Part shown: positions 40,120-49,238 of the stretch, piece by piece
Layout of the letters: each line of letters starts with the position of its first letter
Numbering within the stretch: position 1 is the first letter of the stretch
Origin: Nannocystis pusilla
GTDB lineage: Bacteria; Myxococcota_A; Polyangia; Nannocystales; Nannocystaceae
DNA length: 57,534 nt
Direction: 5' to 3'
NCBI RefSeq assembly: GCF_020073745.1
Contig: NZ_JAIRAU010000003.1
Span: 1-57,534 of the forward strand
Translations under genes and position numbers: made by a program
Notes under the pieces: model-generated
What the model was told of the DNA's origin: nothing
Database searches by the model: none
What the model saw: only the letters and a program-made list of their open reading frames with translations

Positions 40120-42234
40120 TCAATTGACGGGGGCCTGGTGGGCGCCGAAGTTGGCCGGACCGGCGAGCACGCGGCCGTCGATGTCGACGTAGTGACCGCC
40201 GGGCAGATCGGCGGCGGCGAGGCCGAGGTCGGCGAGCTCGGCGCCCCCGCCGGCGAGCGCCTCGGAGTCGACGCAAGTCGGCGCGAGTTCGTCGTCGAGG
40301 CACAGCTCGCCGGGGGCGCCGATGAAGGCGAGGTTGGGCTCGACGGTCCAGCTGGCGATGTCGGCGTCGCCGGCCGCGAACTCCCACGCCTCGGCGACGG
40401 CGCCGACGAGGAGGTTGCTGGCGTAGTGCATCTCGCTGAGCTTCGCCCCGGCGCCGCAGGTGCCGGGGTTCGAGTTCATGTTGATCCGCAGGCCGGCGGC
40501 GCTGGGCGTGCCGACGGTGTTGCCGAACAGCCAGTAGCGCGGGGCGTCGGCCTGGCCGGCGTGGAGGTAGAAGCCGCCCTCGCTGTGGACGAACACGTTG
40601 CTGAACATCAGCGTGTCGCCGCCGGTGCAGCCGACCTGCAGGTCGACGCCGACGCCGCCGATGAAGCGGTTATTGTACACGGCGCCGCTGTTGCCCGGGT
40701 TCCACTGCAGCGAGGAGCGCTGGTTGGGCTCGTTCGCCGTACCCGAGCCGGTGACGACGTTGTCGTGGACCTCGAGGCCGCCGCGGCACGAGCCGAATTG
40801 CATGCCGTCCCAGCCGGCGTTGTCGACGCGGTTGCGGTACACCTTGGCGTCGACCAGGGGGTAGGGCGGCGGCTGCTGGTCGGCGTTGTCGGTGTAATAA
40901 CCGATGTAGAAGCCCTCGGTGAGGACGTCGTGGACGTAGTTGTGGTGGAGCCGCAGGTTGTGGAAGGTCCAGTTGTTGGCGTCGTAGTCGTCGCTGCCGC
41001 CGTTCCAGATCCGGAAGCCGCTGTCGGGGCCGTCGGCGATCTCGATGCCGAACATCTCGATGTCGGTCGAGCCGGTGTTGGTATTGCTGCCCTGCGTGTA
41101 ATTGCGGACGAACACCGCCTGGCCGCCGGCGCCGGGGTTGGTGAGCGTGAAGCCGTACTCGACGTTGTCGCTGCCGCGGCCGTCGACGATGAGGTGCTGA
41201 CAGTTGATGAGGTGGAGCAGCCAGCTGGCGTCCTGGTTGGTGACCGGGCCGTCGTTGATGATGTGGATCGGCGCCTCGGCGCTGCCCTGGAAGTTGAAGA
41301 AGGCGAAGTTGCCGGTGGTGCTGCCGGAGACCCGCACGAGGTCGCCCGGCATGACCTTGACGCCGTCGATCTCGCCGTTCTGGAAGTAAGACCCCGCGGC
41401 GAGGTCGACGAGGTGCACGGCGCGGCCGGCGTCGCTGCGCGGCGGGACGCAGGTGACGAGCCGGCGCTCGAACAGGGTGCTCTGGACCTGGCCGTCGGTG
41501 ATGGTGGCGCGCACGTCGTAGTCGCGCCGGCCGTCGGGGCAGGTGAACAGGAACTCGAGCTCGCCCGAGCTGGCGACCTCGCTGCCGTCGTCGGCCGCGA
41601 ACACGGTCCACGACACGCCGGTGAGCGCGACGGCGGTCTCGACCTTCAGCAGGGTCTCGCTGTCGCTCGCGGGGGCGTCGTCGGCGGGCACGCGCACGAT
41701 CTCGTCGCTGGCCGACAGCGCGGCCGGCAGCGCGCCCTCGGGCAGCAGCTCGAAGGTGGCGGTGCAGCCGACGCCGCCGCCGATGTCGATCTCGGTCATC
41801 GGCTCGGCGCCGCTGCAATCGCCCGACCAGCCGGCGAACAGGCTGCCGGCCGCCGGGGTGGCCGTGAGCGCGACGAGGGTGCCGCCGGGGAGCATGTACG
41901 CGCAGGCCGGATCGCCGCAGGTCTCGCCGGGCGGATCGACGAGGACGGTGCCGTCGCCGGCGATGGTGATCGCGATCGTGGCGTCGCCGCCGTCGGTCGC
42001 GGGGCCGACGCTGGTGCCGTCGGTGGTGTCGGTCCCGGTGGTGGGCAGCGAGGTGACCTCGCTGCTGCCCTCGGTCGGCGGCGGCTCACCGCTGGTCTCG
42101 CTGGTCGTCTCGGTGGCGCTCGCGGTGCTCTCGCTGCCGTCGGTGCCGTCGCTGTCGGTGGTGGTGGCGCCCGGCGAGGGACACGCGACATTCAAGAGGA
42201 GCAGCGAGATCGAGGGACCGTAAGGACGACGCAT
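40120..42234 (-). CDS. Large lipoprotein with parallel beta-helix domain
   Basis: This 704-aa protein starts MRRPYGPSISLLLLNVAC (lipobox NVAC). A Thr/Ser/Glu linker of about 65 residues leads to an InlB-repeat-like domain (residues 85-155, LVALTATPAAGSLFAGWSGD then CSGAEPMTEIDIG). Next are a beta-sandwich-like part and a right-handed parallel beta-helix (residues about 310-620). The helix shows regular Asn/Gly/Asp-rich coils (IINDGPVTNQDASWLLHLIN, HLIVDGRGSDNVEYGFTLTN, NLRLHHNYVHDVLTEGFYIG). Such folds bind or cleave polysaccharides (pectate-lyase fold), but no catalytic residues were assigned. It is likely an outer-membrane carbohydrate-binding or adhesive protein. A frame extending further upstream lacks a signal peptide. 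Confidence 0.82.
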   Translation of the reverse strand: MRRPYGPSISLLLLNVACPSPGATTTDSDGTDGSESTASATETTSETSGEPPPTEGSSEVTSLPTTGTDTTDGTSVGPATDGGDATIAITIAGDGTVLVDPPGETCGDPACAYMLPGGTLVALTATPAAGSLFAGWSGDCSGAEPMTEIDIGGGVGCTATFELLPEGALPAALSASDEIVRVPADDAPASDSETLLKVETAVALTGVSWTVFAADDGSEVASSGELEFLFTCPDGRRDYDVRATITDGQVQSTLFERRLVTCVPPRSDAGRAVHLVDLAAGSYFQNGEIDGVKVMPGDLVRVSGSTTGNFAFFNFQGSAEAPIHIINDGPVTNQDASWLLHLINCQHLIVDGRGSDNVEYGFTLTNPGAGGQAVFVRNYTQGSNTNTGSTDIEMFGIEIADGPDSGFRIWNGGSDDYDANNWTFHNLRLHHNYVHDVLTEGFYIGYYTDNADQQPPPYPLVDAKVYRNRVDNAGWDGMQFGSCRGGLEVHDNVVTGSGTANEPNQRSSLQWNPGNSGAVYNNRFIGGVGVDLQVGCTGGDTLMFSNVFVHSEGGFYLHAGQADAPRYWLFGNTVGTPSAAGLRINMNSNPGTCGAGAKLSEMHYASNLLVGAVAEAWEFAAGDADIASWTVEPNLAFIGAPGELCLDDELAPTCVDSEALAGGGAELADLGLAAADLPGGHYVDIDGRVLAGPANFGAHQAPVN

Positions 42235-42671
42235 GCGGCGATTGTACCCCCCGGACGCTGCCGCGAAAGCGGCGAGCCGAAGGCGAGGATTGGGGGCTGG
42301 CGCAGACATGGCCGCCTTCGCGGATTCGGGCCGCATTGGTCGGGGCCGGACCTGACGCGGTTGCAAAGGCATCCGACCGCTCGCGGGGCGCATCCGCGCG
42401 GGCGGAGTCCGGCGACGTTCGTGTCGTTTGCGTACGGCCCCGCTGTCGAAACGACGCCTTTACCGTTTGTAACTTTGGCTGCCAAGGATCATCTTTCAAC
42501 GCATTCCTTCACGCTCCTCGCGAATGTCGCATGTCCTTTCGGACATGTTTAATGCGACATGTCCGACGACGCTAGCGCCAGGCGCGGCGATGCATGAACC
42601 TGTCCTTCAGGATAGGGCGGCCCGATGCGCGGTCGGGCCGAAGAATGCGCGGAGCCGCGGCGAGCGCGGCT
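42235..42671. other. Gap between two large lipoprotein genes
   Basis: This 437-bp gap has no supported gene. It holds the beta-helix lipoprotein's promoter side, an AT-richer stretch (near 42455-42515) and a repeat array at 42530-42616. Confidence 0.45.
42530..42616. repeat. 14-bp CATG repeat array, 3-4 units plus a CCTG unit
   Basis: Units start at 42530, 42544, 42558 and 42572 (CTAG variant). A further CCTGTCCTTCAGGA unit begins at 42599. The array precedes the stop codon of the lipoprotein gene at 42672 by about 55 bp. Confidence 0.85.
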
Positions 42672-44201
42672 TCAGAACGAGGCCGGCAGGTCCCACGATT
42701 GCAGCGGGATGTTGGGCGCGACCGACTTGACCGGCGTGTACCACAGCTTGCCGCTCGGGCCGACGGCGACGCGGCCCTTGCCGGGCATGGTCTGGAAGGT
42801 CTCGACGTCGCCGGTGAAGGGGGCGAGCCGGACGACCTCGAGGCTGGCGAGGCCGGCGTAGACGTGGCCGGTGAAGGCGTCGTGGGCGAGGCTGGTGACG
42901 TCGGACATGAGGTCGACGACGAACTCGGCCTGCTTGGTGAGGACGTTGAAGCGGTAGATGCTGCCGCCGTCGAGGGCGACGAGCATGTGGACGGGGCTCA
43001 CCGGGGCGCTGGCGGTGACGCGGGCGTCGAAGGTGAAGACGACGCCCTGCATGGCGGTCTCGAGGTCGGCGTCGTTGTACTGGCCGTTCATGGTGCTGTT
43101 GCCGACGTAGAGCACGCGGTCCTCGCCCCACGCGAGGCCGTGCGGGCCGGCGTCGGCGGAGGTGCTTCCGAACGGACCGTCGCCCTGGGTGACCTGGGCG
43201 ACGATGACAATCGGCAGCGGGTTGGCGATGTCGGCCTCGTCGAGGCGGGCGACGCCCTGCGGCGGGTCGGCCTGGCAGCCGCAGGCGGCGCAGCAGGTGT
43301 AGGTGATGGCGACCTCGCCGAGGCCCTCGACGGGCTTCGGCGGGCTCGGCTCGGCGCTCAGCGGCGGGACCTGCTTGAGCTGCGGGACGGTCAGCCGGCG
43401 CAAGACCTTGACCTCACCCATGTTGAGGTTGGCGACGCCTGTCCATTCGGTCAGCTCGCCGCCGGGCGTGAGCCGCCGCAGGTAGTCGGGGCCGCTGCGC
43501 AGGGTGACCATCCAGGCGTTGCAGTCGTCGGCGAAGTCGATGCCGCCGATCTCGGTCGAGAACGGGCCGTTGAGCAGCTCGGCGCTCGGCTCCTCGCACT
43601 CGACGACGCGCTCGCAGCTGCACAGGGTGCCCCAGCAGCGGCCGTCGTCGGTGCAGGCGACGTCGGCGCAGGGGGCGAGCGGGACGCAGGCGCCGACGCC
43701 GTCGCAGGTGCTACCTGGCCCGCAGGACAGGTCGGCGCAGGGGGCCTCGGCGCCGGCGAGGGTGCAGGGGTCGCCCTCGGCGTGGCACTCGCCGCTGATG
43801 ACGTCGCACACCTGTCCCACGGGACAGGCCGCGTCCTGGCCCTGGCACGAGGTGACGCACACGTCGCCGACGCACTGCTGGTTGGGCTGATCGCAGACGC
43901 CGCAGCCGGGGCCGGTGGCGGTGCCGTCGGTCTGCGCGGGCTCGGTGGTGCCGACGGTCGGCTCGGCGGTGGTGCCGGTGGTGGTGCCGCTCGTGGTCGG
44001 GACCGCGGTGTCGCTGTCGCTGTCGCTGCCGAGAGTGGTGGGCTCGGCGGCGGTCGACGGCCCAGGATCGGTGAGCGTGGCCATGGTCGCGGTCGCGGCC
44101 GTGATGCCGCCGGTGCCGGTGGTGTCGCGGCCAGGGTCGCCGCACGCGACGAACACGAGGATTGCAGCCGCGACGCTCCGCGGCGATGTGCCAGATTCCA
44201 T
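42672..44201 (-). CDS. Lipoprotein with EGF-like cysteines and a propeller-like C-domain
   Basis: This 509-aa protein has an ATG with GGAGG eight bases upstream. It starts MESGTSPRSVAAAILVFVAC (lipobox FVAC). An Asp/Thr/Ser/Gly linker precedes a Cys-rich region (residues 95-200, CGVCDQPNQQCVGDVCVTSC, then GPGSTCDGVGACVPLAPC). The C-terminal 300 residues have about six repeats ending in strand motifs (GPHGLAWGEDRVLYVGNSTM, TGHVYAGLASLEVVRLAPF, GKGRVAVGPSGKLWYTPVKS), suggesting an NHL- or SMP-30-like beta propeller. It is probably a surface-anchored recognition protein. A perfect CCTG/CAGG dyad is inside it at 43811. Confidence 0.78.
   Translation of the reverse strand: MESGTSPRSVAAAILVFVACGDPGRDTTGTGGITAATATMATLTDPGPSTAAEPTTLGSDSDSDTAVPTTSGTTTGTTAEPTVGTTEPAQTDGTATGPGCGVCDQPNQQCVGDVCVTSCQGQDAACPVGQVCDVISGECHAEGDPCTLAGAEAPCADLSCGPGSTCDGVGACVPLAPCADVACTDDGRCWGTLCSCERVVECEEPSAELLNGPFSTEIGGIDFADDCNAWMVTLRSGPDYLRRLTPGGELTEWTGVANLNMGEVKVLRRLTVPQLKQVPPLSAEPSPPKPVEGLGEVAITYTCCAACGCQADPPQGVARLDEADIANPLPIVIVAQVTQGDGPFGSTSADAGPHGLAWGEDRVLYVGNSTMNGQYNDADLETAMQGVVFTFDARVTASAPVSPVHMLVALDGGSIYRFNVLTKQAEFVVDLMSDVTSLAHDAFTGHVYAGLASLEVVRLAPFTGDVETFQTMPGKGRVAVGPSGKLWYTPVKSVAPNIPLQSWDLPASF
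43811..43828. repeat. Perfect CCTG/CAGG hairpin inside a lipoprotein gene
   Basis: CCTGTCCCACGGGACAGG at 43811-43828 has perfect 8-bp arms around AC. It lies in the Cys-rich part of the gene, encoding part of ACPVGQVCDV. Confidence 0.6.
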
Positions 44202-44388
44202 CTCTCGAACCTCCGAACCGGGCGATGGTAGCCGGCCCGCGGACGGCGGCGTACGAAGTCGCGGCGGTGTGCGACGATTGCCGGCGCGGGCCCGCGCGAG
44301 CGATCGAGCGACCGCGATGTCGGGCGATCGGTGACGGCGCGTCGGGGACACGCCGGCCCCTCACCCGCGGTTGTGGACCACGCGCGCG

Positions 44389-45192
44389 TCAGCCGGGCGA
44401 TTCGACGAGGCGGAGGAAGGCGCGGTGATGGGTGAGCGGGAGCATGTGGCCGGCGCCAGGGACGGTGATCCGCTCGGCCTGCGGGAGCAGGGCACCGAGG
44501 CGTTCGGCGACGGCGCGCGGGGCCGCGGGGCCGTCGTCGCCGGTGACGAGGCGGATCGGACAGGTCACGCGGGCGAGGTCGATGCCGGCGAAGGTGGCGC
44601 CGAACACGGCCGGTCCGCCGATGAAGTGGCGCTCGCGGGCGCCGCCGACGATGGCCAGGCGGTCGGCCTCGGGCAGGAAGTCCCACAGCTCGGGGTCGCT
44701 CCAGAATTCGAGGAAGCGCCGCGTGGCGGCCTCGAATTCGCCGGCGAGCACGAGCTCGCGGCAGGCGGCCTCGACGGCCGCGACGGGCGCGAGGGCCGGA
44801 TCCCGGGGGTCGAGCAGGCCGAAGGCGACCGGCTCGACGAGGACGAGGTCGCGCACCCGCTCCGGGGCGGCGGCGGCCAGGCAGAGCGCGAGCACGGCCC
44901 CGTACGAGTGGCCGACCACGCGGGCCGGGCCGTCGCCGAGGCGCTGGAGGAGGGCCAGCAGGACGGTGACCTGGCGCTCGAGCAAGGTCTCGGGGGACAT
45001 GTCCGCGGGGCAAGGCGTGAGGCCGTGGCCGTAGAGGTCGGGGGCGGCGACCGACCAGCGGGGGGCCAGGGCCGCGAGGGCCCGCTCCCACTGGACGCCG
45101 CTGCTGGCGCCGGCGTGCAGCAGCAGCAGCGCGGGGCCGCTGCCGGCGTGGCGGTAGGAGGTGTCGGCGCGGTCGGCGTGGAGGATCGGCAC
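44389..45192 (-). CDS. Alpha/beta hydrolase
   Basis: The protein is 267 aa from a GTG at 45192 (MPVPILHADRADTSYRHAG). It shows the oxyanion-hole motif LLLHAGASSG, the nucleophile elbow VVGHSYGAVLAL with the catalytic serine, an acidic residue in RLVTGDDGPAAP and the catalytic histidine in VPGAGHMLPLTHHR. It has no signal peptide and is probably cytoplasmic. The substrate is unknown; the small cap suggests an esterase or hydrolase acting on small molecules. It lies just downstream of the ABC ATPase gene on the same strand, with a repeat array in between, and may share its transcript. Confidence 0.85.
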   Translation of the reverse strand: MPILHADRADTSYRHAGSGPALLLLHAGASSGVQWERALAALAPRWSVAAPDLYGHGLTPCPADMSPETLLERQVTVLLALLQRLGDGPARVVGHSYGAVLALCLAAAAPERVRDLVLVEPVAFGLLDPRDPALAPVAAVEAACRELVLAGEFEAATRRFLEFWSDPELWDFLPEADRLAIVGGARERHFIGGPAVFGATFAGIDLARVTCPIRLVTGDDGPAAPRAVAERLGALLPQAERITVPGAGHMLPLTHHRAFLRLVESPG

Positions 45193-45275
45193 GGGGATGT
45201 CGGGACAGGGTGAGAAGGACAAGTCGAAACGGACAGGTCTGCAGGGGCAGGTCGCAAAGGTCAGGCCGCGGCGGG
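45192..45275. repeat. 14-bp repeat array, 6 units of CAGG/CAAG type
   Basis: Units start at 45192 (variant), 45206, 45220, 45234, 45248 and 45262. The array spans the start of the hydrolase gene and the stop codon of the ABC ATPase gene (45261-45263). Most units here carry CAGG instead of CATG. Confidence 0.85.
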
Positions 45276-45893
45276 GCGGCCGAGCTCGAGCACGCGGGCG
45301 CCGCCGAGCGCGGCGATGTCCTCGGGGTCGTGGGCGGACAGGACGATGGCGACGCCGCGGGCCCGGGCGGCGACGAGGGCGGCGACGAGGGCGGCCCGGG
45401 CCTCGCGGTCGAGGCCGGCGAACGGCTCGTCGAGGACGTAGAGCGCGCCGTCGCCGAGAGTGAGGGCGGCGGCGACCAGGCGCTTGCGCATGCCGAGGCT
45501 GTAGGTGGTGGCGAGGTGATCGATGGCGGGGCCGAGATCGGCGAGCGCGATGGCCCGCTCGCGGCCGAGCGGGTCGCGGAACACGGCGGCGTAGAACTCG
45601 ACGAGCTCGCGGCCGGTGAGGCCCTGCGGGACCTCGACCTCCTGGGCCAGGTAGCGCAGGGCGGCGCGCGCGGCCAGCGGGGCGCTGCGCAGGTCGTGGC
45701 CGCCGAGGATGACGCGGCCGGCGTCGGGGATGACGCCGCCGGTGAGGCAACCGATCAGGGTCGACTTGCCGGCGCCGTTGGGGCCGACGAGCACGAGGGC
45801 CTCGCCCGCCGCGAGGTCGAGGTCGAGGTGTTCGAAGAGACAGGTCGTGCCGTAGCGCTTGGTCAGGCCGCGGGCGACGAGCGGGGCGTTCAT
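45261..45893 (-). CDS. ABC transporter ATP-binding protein
   Basis: This 210-aa protein starts MNAPLVARGLTKRYGTTCLF. It has Walker A VGPNGAGKSTLI near residue 38, the Q-loop (RYLAQEVEVP), a signature YSLGMRKRLVAAAL, Walker B ALYVLDEPFAGLD and the switch histidine region VLSAHDPE. It resembles the ATPase of small export systems such as heme or drug exporters (CcmA-like length). No permease gene is adjacent; the following gene is the hydrolase. The TTCLFEHL segment near residue 16 is encoded by a GGTG/CAGG repeat dyad at 45827. The TGA stop lies in the downstream repeat array. Confidence 0.88.
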   Translation of the reverse strand: MNAPLVARGLTKRYGTTCLFEHLDLDLAAGEALVLVGPNGAGKSTLIGCLTGGVIPDAGRVILGGHDLRSAPLAARAALRYLAQEVEVPQGLTGRELVEFYAAVFRDPLGRERAIALADLGPAIDHLATTYSLGMRKRLVAAALTLGDGALYVLDEPFAGLDREARAALVAALVAARARGVAIVLSAHDPEDIAALGGARVLELGRPAAA

Positions 45894-46167
45894 GCGCGGC
45901 AGTGTAGCGCCGCGGGCGGTCGGATGGATCGCAGGCGGCGACGGCGAGCGCGCGCGGTCGCCGGGAGAGAACCCGGGCGCGGGGATCGACGGGCCGGCAA
46001 GCGAACGCACGGGGAGCCGTCGCCGTGTCACGAAGGGCGGCGGACCGCCGAACAGGCGCTGGCCGGCGTCCGGGGGGCAGGGCATGGTACCGCGGCGAGG
46101 GGCGCGGCGACGCGTCCGCGGGCTCCGGGGAGCCGGGCCGGTGACGACGATGACGGCAGCCGAGTCC

Positions 46168-46431
46168 CTACGAGCACTCTGCGCCGCAGAATTCGTCGGC
46201 CTGGCTGATGCACGCGGGGTCCCAGTCCCTTTCGCAGCAGTAGGTGTCGCGGCCGCACACGCACGCGACGATGTCCGGATCGTCGCACGCCGCGTCCGAG
46301 GACGGCTCACAGCACGGCTGGCCGCCCGCAGGCAAGTCGACCCCCGGTACGGGGTCGGATTCACAGCTGTCCACAAAAGGGATCCATAGCACCAGGCTCG
46401 CTGCGAGAATTCCGATCTGATTGCATAGCAT
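46168..46431 (-). CDS. Small Cys-rich lipoprotein
   Basis: This 87-aa protein has an ATG at 46431 with AGAGGA upstream. It starts MLCNQIGILAASLVLWIPFV and has a lipobox-like VDSC. The mature part carries a CC-x4-WD-x2-C motif (YCCERDWDPACISQADEFCG), a pattern repeated in many myxobacterial and planctomycete surface proteins. It probably forms a compact disulfide-bonded domain; the function is unknown. The upstream gap 46432-47116 is unusually long. Confidence 0.7.
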   Translation of the reverse strand: MLCNQIGILAASLVLWIPFVDSCESDPVPGVDLPAGGQPCCEPSSDAACDDPDIVACVCGRDTYCCERDWDPACISQADEFCGAECS

Positions 46432-47116
46432 CGCGTTCCTCTTTTCCGGCGGCCCAGCCCCCCTGGGCTGGGGGCACACCTCGCCGGAATTGTGGGCTCA
46501 CGGAGGAGCGCGGCAATCGTGCGCCTTGCGATGCGCCACAGGGCACAGCTGTCCGCGACGCGACGGGAGCCGTGAGACAGCGCGCGAGGAGCCCCCGCTC
46601 GCGTGACCTGGGCCTCGGCGGCCGTGCACCGCGGCGGTCGACGGCGTGGCGCACACACGACATTCGTCATTTGCGTCACGGCACGACAAGCCGCGCGCGC
46701 ACACGTCGATGCCGTCGCCGCGGGGTTCGTCGAGACTGTGTCGATTGCACGAGCAACCTGGATCACTTGGGGCAGCGGCGGCGCCGCTGGCGGCGGGGCG
46801 CGCGCTGGGCCTGCGGTGACGCGCTTCACGAGAAATCTCCAGAGAGTGCGCTGGCCCGCAGTTCGACCGCGTGTCCGCGGACCCGGCGCCGTCGCTGCCG
46901 GCAGAACGACGGTCGTGCGGGCATTCTCGGGATGCTCGATCCATGTGCCCTCGATGGCGGTGACGCCTGTCCGGCCAATGCCTGGCGCCGATGTCGGTGT
47001 CATTGTGGTGCGCCGCATCCGCTGTGATTGCGGTGGAGTCGGATATCTGCACACTTGGGCGACGGCGAGGGTCCGGGAGTCCCCGGTCCGATCGACCGTC
47101 TGAACGGAGGATAATC
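46432..47116. other. Long gap, possibly decayed lipoprotein gene
   Basis: This 685-bp stretch has no intact gene. On the minus strand, near 46640-46780, DGIDVCARGLSCRDANDEC appears in a frame with the window's usual codon bias, suggesting the decayed remains of a Cys-rich secreted protein. I cannot define its start or end. Confidence 0.35.
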
Positions 47117-47158
47117 ATGCGGGTCAAGCCATACACTCGTCGGATCGCCTGTCTGGCG

Positions 47159-47162
47159 CTAG
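47159..47162. repeat. CTAG target-site copy, left side of IS1182 element
   Basis: The second copy is at 49239-49242. The reading frame of the split lipoprotein gene is restored exactly when one copy is kept, which supports a 4-bp duplication or use of a CTAG target. Confidence 0.75.
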
Positions 47163-49238
47163 GAGCCTGTCCAGGAAATCGCGTGGCCGAAGGCGCGGGG
47201 CCGTGGAGATCTGGGTGACGGCGGGCACGGAGCGGCGGAGCGGGTCCCTCGCGACGGCGGGGCCCTCCCAGGCAACGTGCTCGGCGCCCTTGGGCTTCGA
47301 TGATGAGCTGTCGTTGAGGACAGGTTCGTTCGTGCTTCGCGGACGATGGCGCCTGCGCGCGGTTGCCTGCGGCCCCTCCCGCCTGCGTCCCACTCCGCCG
47401 CTCCGTGCCCGCCTGCGGAGAGCGTCGCCGGCCCCGCTTGTCGCCGTGCGGGTTCATTCGCCCAGGCCATGCGCCCGGATGTCTCGAAGGACATGAGAAT
47501 CCTCGCGACGAATCAACGATGTTCACAGCTCGATTTCGCGCGAAGGTATTTCATGAAGGACGGCATGAGCAAGACATTCCGCCCGTGGGAGATCGACCAA
47601 CTCCAGCTCCTGCCGCCGTCCGTGCACGAGCTCGTGCCGGAGGGCCACGTCGCCCACTTCGTGCGGGATCTGGTGCGGGAGTCGCTCGACCTGTCGGAGA
47701 TCTTCGGCGCGTACACGGAGGAGCGCGGGCAGCCTCCGTTTCACCCTGCGATGATGACTGCGCTGCTCCTGTACGCCTATTCGCAGGGCGTGTTCTCGTC
47801 GCGGAAGATCGCGCAGGCGTGTGAGCAGCGAGTTGACTTCATGGCCGTAACTGCGTGTCAGCGGCCGGATCATCGCACGGTTAATGACTTCCGCCGGCGG
47901 CATCTCCCGGCGCTCGGCGGTCTCTTCGGCCAGGTTCTCCGGCTGTGCCAGAAAGCCGGACTGGTGAAGCTCGGACACGTCGCGCTCGACGGGACGAAGA
48001 TCAAGGCGAACGCCTCGAAGCACAAGGCGATGAGCTACGCGCGGATGAAAGAGGTCGAGCCGCAGCTCGCGGCCGAGGTCGCGCGGTGGTTCGCTGAGGC
48101 CGACGACCTCGATCGTAGCGAGGACGATCGGCACGCGGATGGTCGCGGCGACGAGATGCCGGCATGGGTGCAGAGCAAGCAGGAGCGCCTGGCAAAGATC
48201 CGTGCGGCGATGGCGGCGCTCGAGACCGAGGCTGCCGCCGAGGCCGCTGCTCGTGACGGGGACCGACGCGCAGCCCAGGAGGCCAGGGCGCGCGACGAGG
48301 AACGGCCGGAACCGACTGTGCCGCGACCTCACCACATGGCTGATGGGACACCTTCGGACAAGGCCCAGCGCAATTTCACCGATCCCGAGAGCAAGTTGAT
48401 GATGACCAAGGACGGCTTCGTGCAGGGCTACAACGCCCAGGCCGCCGTCGACAGTGCCTCCCAGGTGATCGTCGCCGAGATGGTGATCGCCGAGCAGAAC
48501 GACGTCCGTGCGCTCGCACCGATGCTCGCACAGATCAAGGCGAACACGGGCAGGCAGGCGCGTGAACTGTCGGCCGACGCGGGCTATTGCTCGGAGGCGA
48601 ATCTCCGCGAGCTCGGTCGCCGACACGTCCGTGGCTACATCGCCACCGGACGGATCAAGCACAGCGAGGGGAGCGCGAAGGGTCGCATCGGCCAGCTCCC
48701 CGGCACACGTGCCCATGACATGCGCATGCGACTCGCCCGCGCCGGATATCGGAGTCGCTATCACCTGCGCAAGCAGGTCGTCGAGCCCGTCTTCGGCCAA
48801 ATCAAGGCCGCGCTCGGCTTCGGCCGCTTCCTCATGCGCGGTATGAAGAAGGTGCAGCTCGAATGGCGGCTCGTCTGCACCGCTCACAACTTGCGCAAAC
48901 TGCTGACCGCAGTCGGTCGCGCCGCACTCGCCGCCGCTCGGTGAGCCTCCCGCACGACGACAAGCGGGGCCGGCGACGCTCTCCGCAGGCGGGCACGGAG
49001 CGGCGGAGTGGGACGCAGGCGGGAGGGGCCGCAGGCAACCGCGCGCAGGCGCCATCGTCCGCGAAGCACGAATGAACCTGTTCTCAACGACAGCTCACCA
49101 TCGAAGCCCACGGGCGCCGAGCACGTTGCCTGGGAGGGCCCCGCCGTCGCGAGGGACCCGCTCCGCCGCTCCGTGCCCGCCGTCACCCAGATCTCCACGG
49201 CCCCGCGCCTTCTGGCGCGCGTTTTCTCAGGCAGGCTC
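47163..49238 (+). mobile_element. IS1182-type insertion sequence with 290-bp inverted arms
   Basis: The element is about 2.08 kb. Ends GAGCCTGTCCAGGAAA (left) and, on the opposite strand, GAGCCTGCCTGAGAAA (right) match imperfectly. They extend inward into nearly identical inverted arms of about 290 bp (47163-47452 and 48949-49238), far longer than the usual short terminal repeats. It is flanked by CTAG on both sides and interrupts the acidic-repeat lipoprotein gene. One CATG-type repeat dyad (GATG at 47478, CATG at 47492) lies inside it upstream of the transposase. Confidence 0.85.
47553..48944 (+). CDS. IS1182-family transposase
   Basis: This 463-aa protein has start MKDGMSKTFRPWEIDQLQLL; a second ATG at 47565 is possible. 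The conserved N-terminus includes LLPPSVHELVPEGHVAHFVR and FHPAMMTALLLYAYSQGVFS with SSRKIAQACEQRVDFMAV. The DDE core shows VALDGTKIKANASKHKAMSY (first Asp), QAAVDSASQVIVAEMV and LSADAGYCSEANLRELGRRH (second Asp), and the C-terminal VEPVFGQIKAALGFGRFLMR (Glu). All parts are present and the gene is probably functional. It lies inside the split lipoprotein gene. Confidence 0.92.
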   Translation: MKDGMSKTFRPWEIDQLQLLPPSVHELVPEGHVAHFVRDLVRESLDLSEIFGAYTEERGQPPFHPAMMTALLLYAYSQGVFSSRKIAQACEQRVDFMAVTACQRPDHRTVNDFRRRHLPALGGLFGQVLRLCQKAGLVKLGHVALDGTKIKANASKHKAMSYARMKEVEPQLAAEVARWFAEADDLDRSEDDRHADGRGDEMPAWVQSKQERLAKIRAAMAALETEAAAEAAARDGDRRAAQEARARDEERPEPTVPRPHHMADGTPSDKAQRNFTDPESKLMMTKDGFVQGYNAQAAVDSASQVIVAEMVIAEQNDVRALAPMLAQIKANTGRQARELSADAGYCSEANLRELGRRHVRGYIATGRIKHSEGSAKGRIGQLPGTRAHDMRMRLARAGYRSRYHLRKQVVEPVFGQIKAALGFGRFLMRGMKKVQLEWRLVCTAHNLRKLLTAVGRAALAAAR

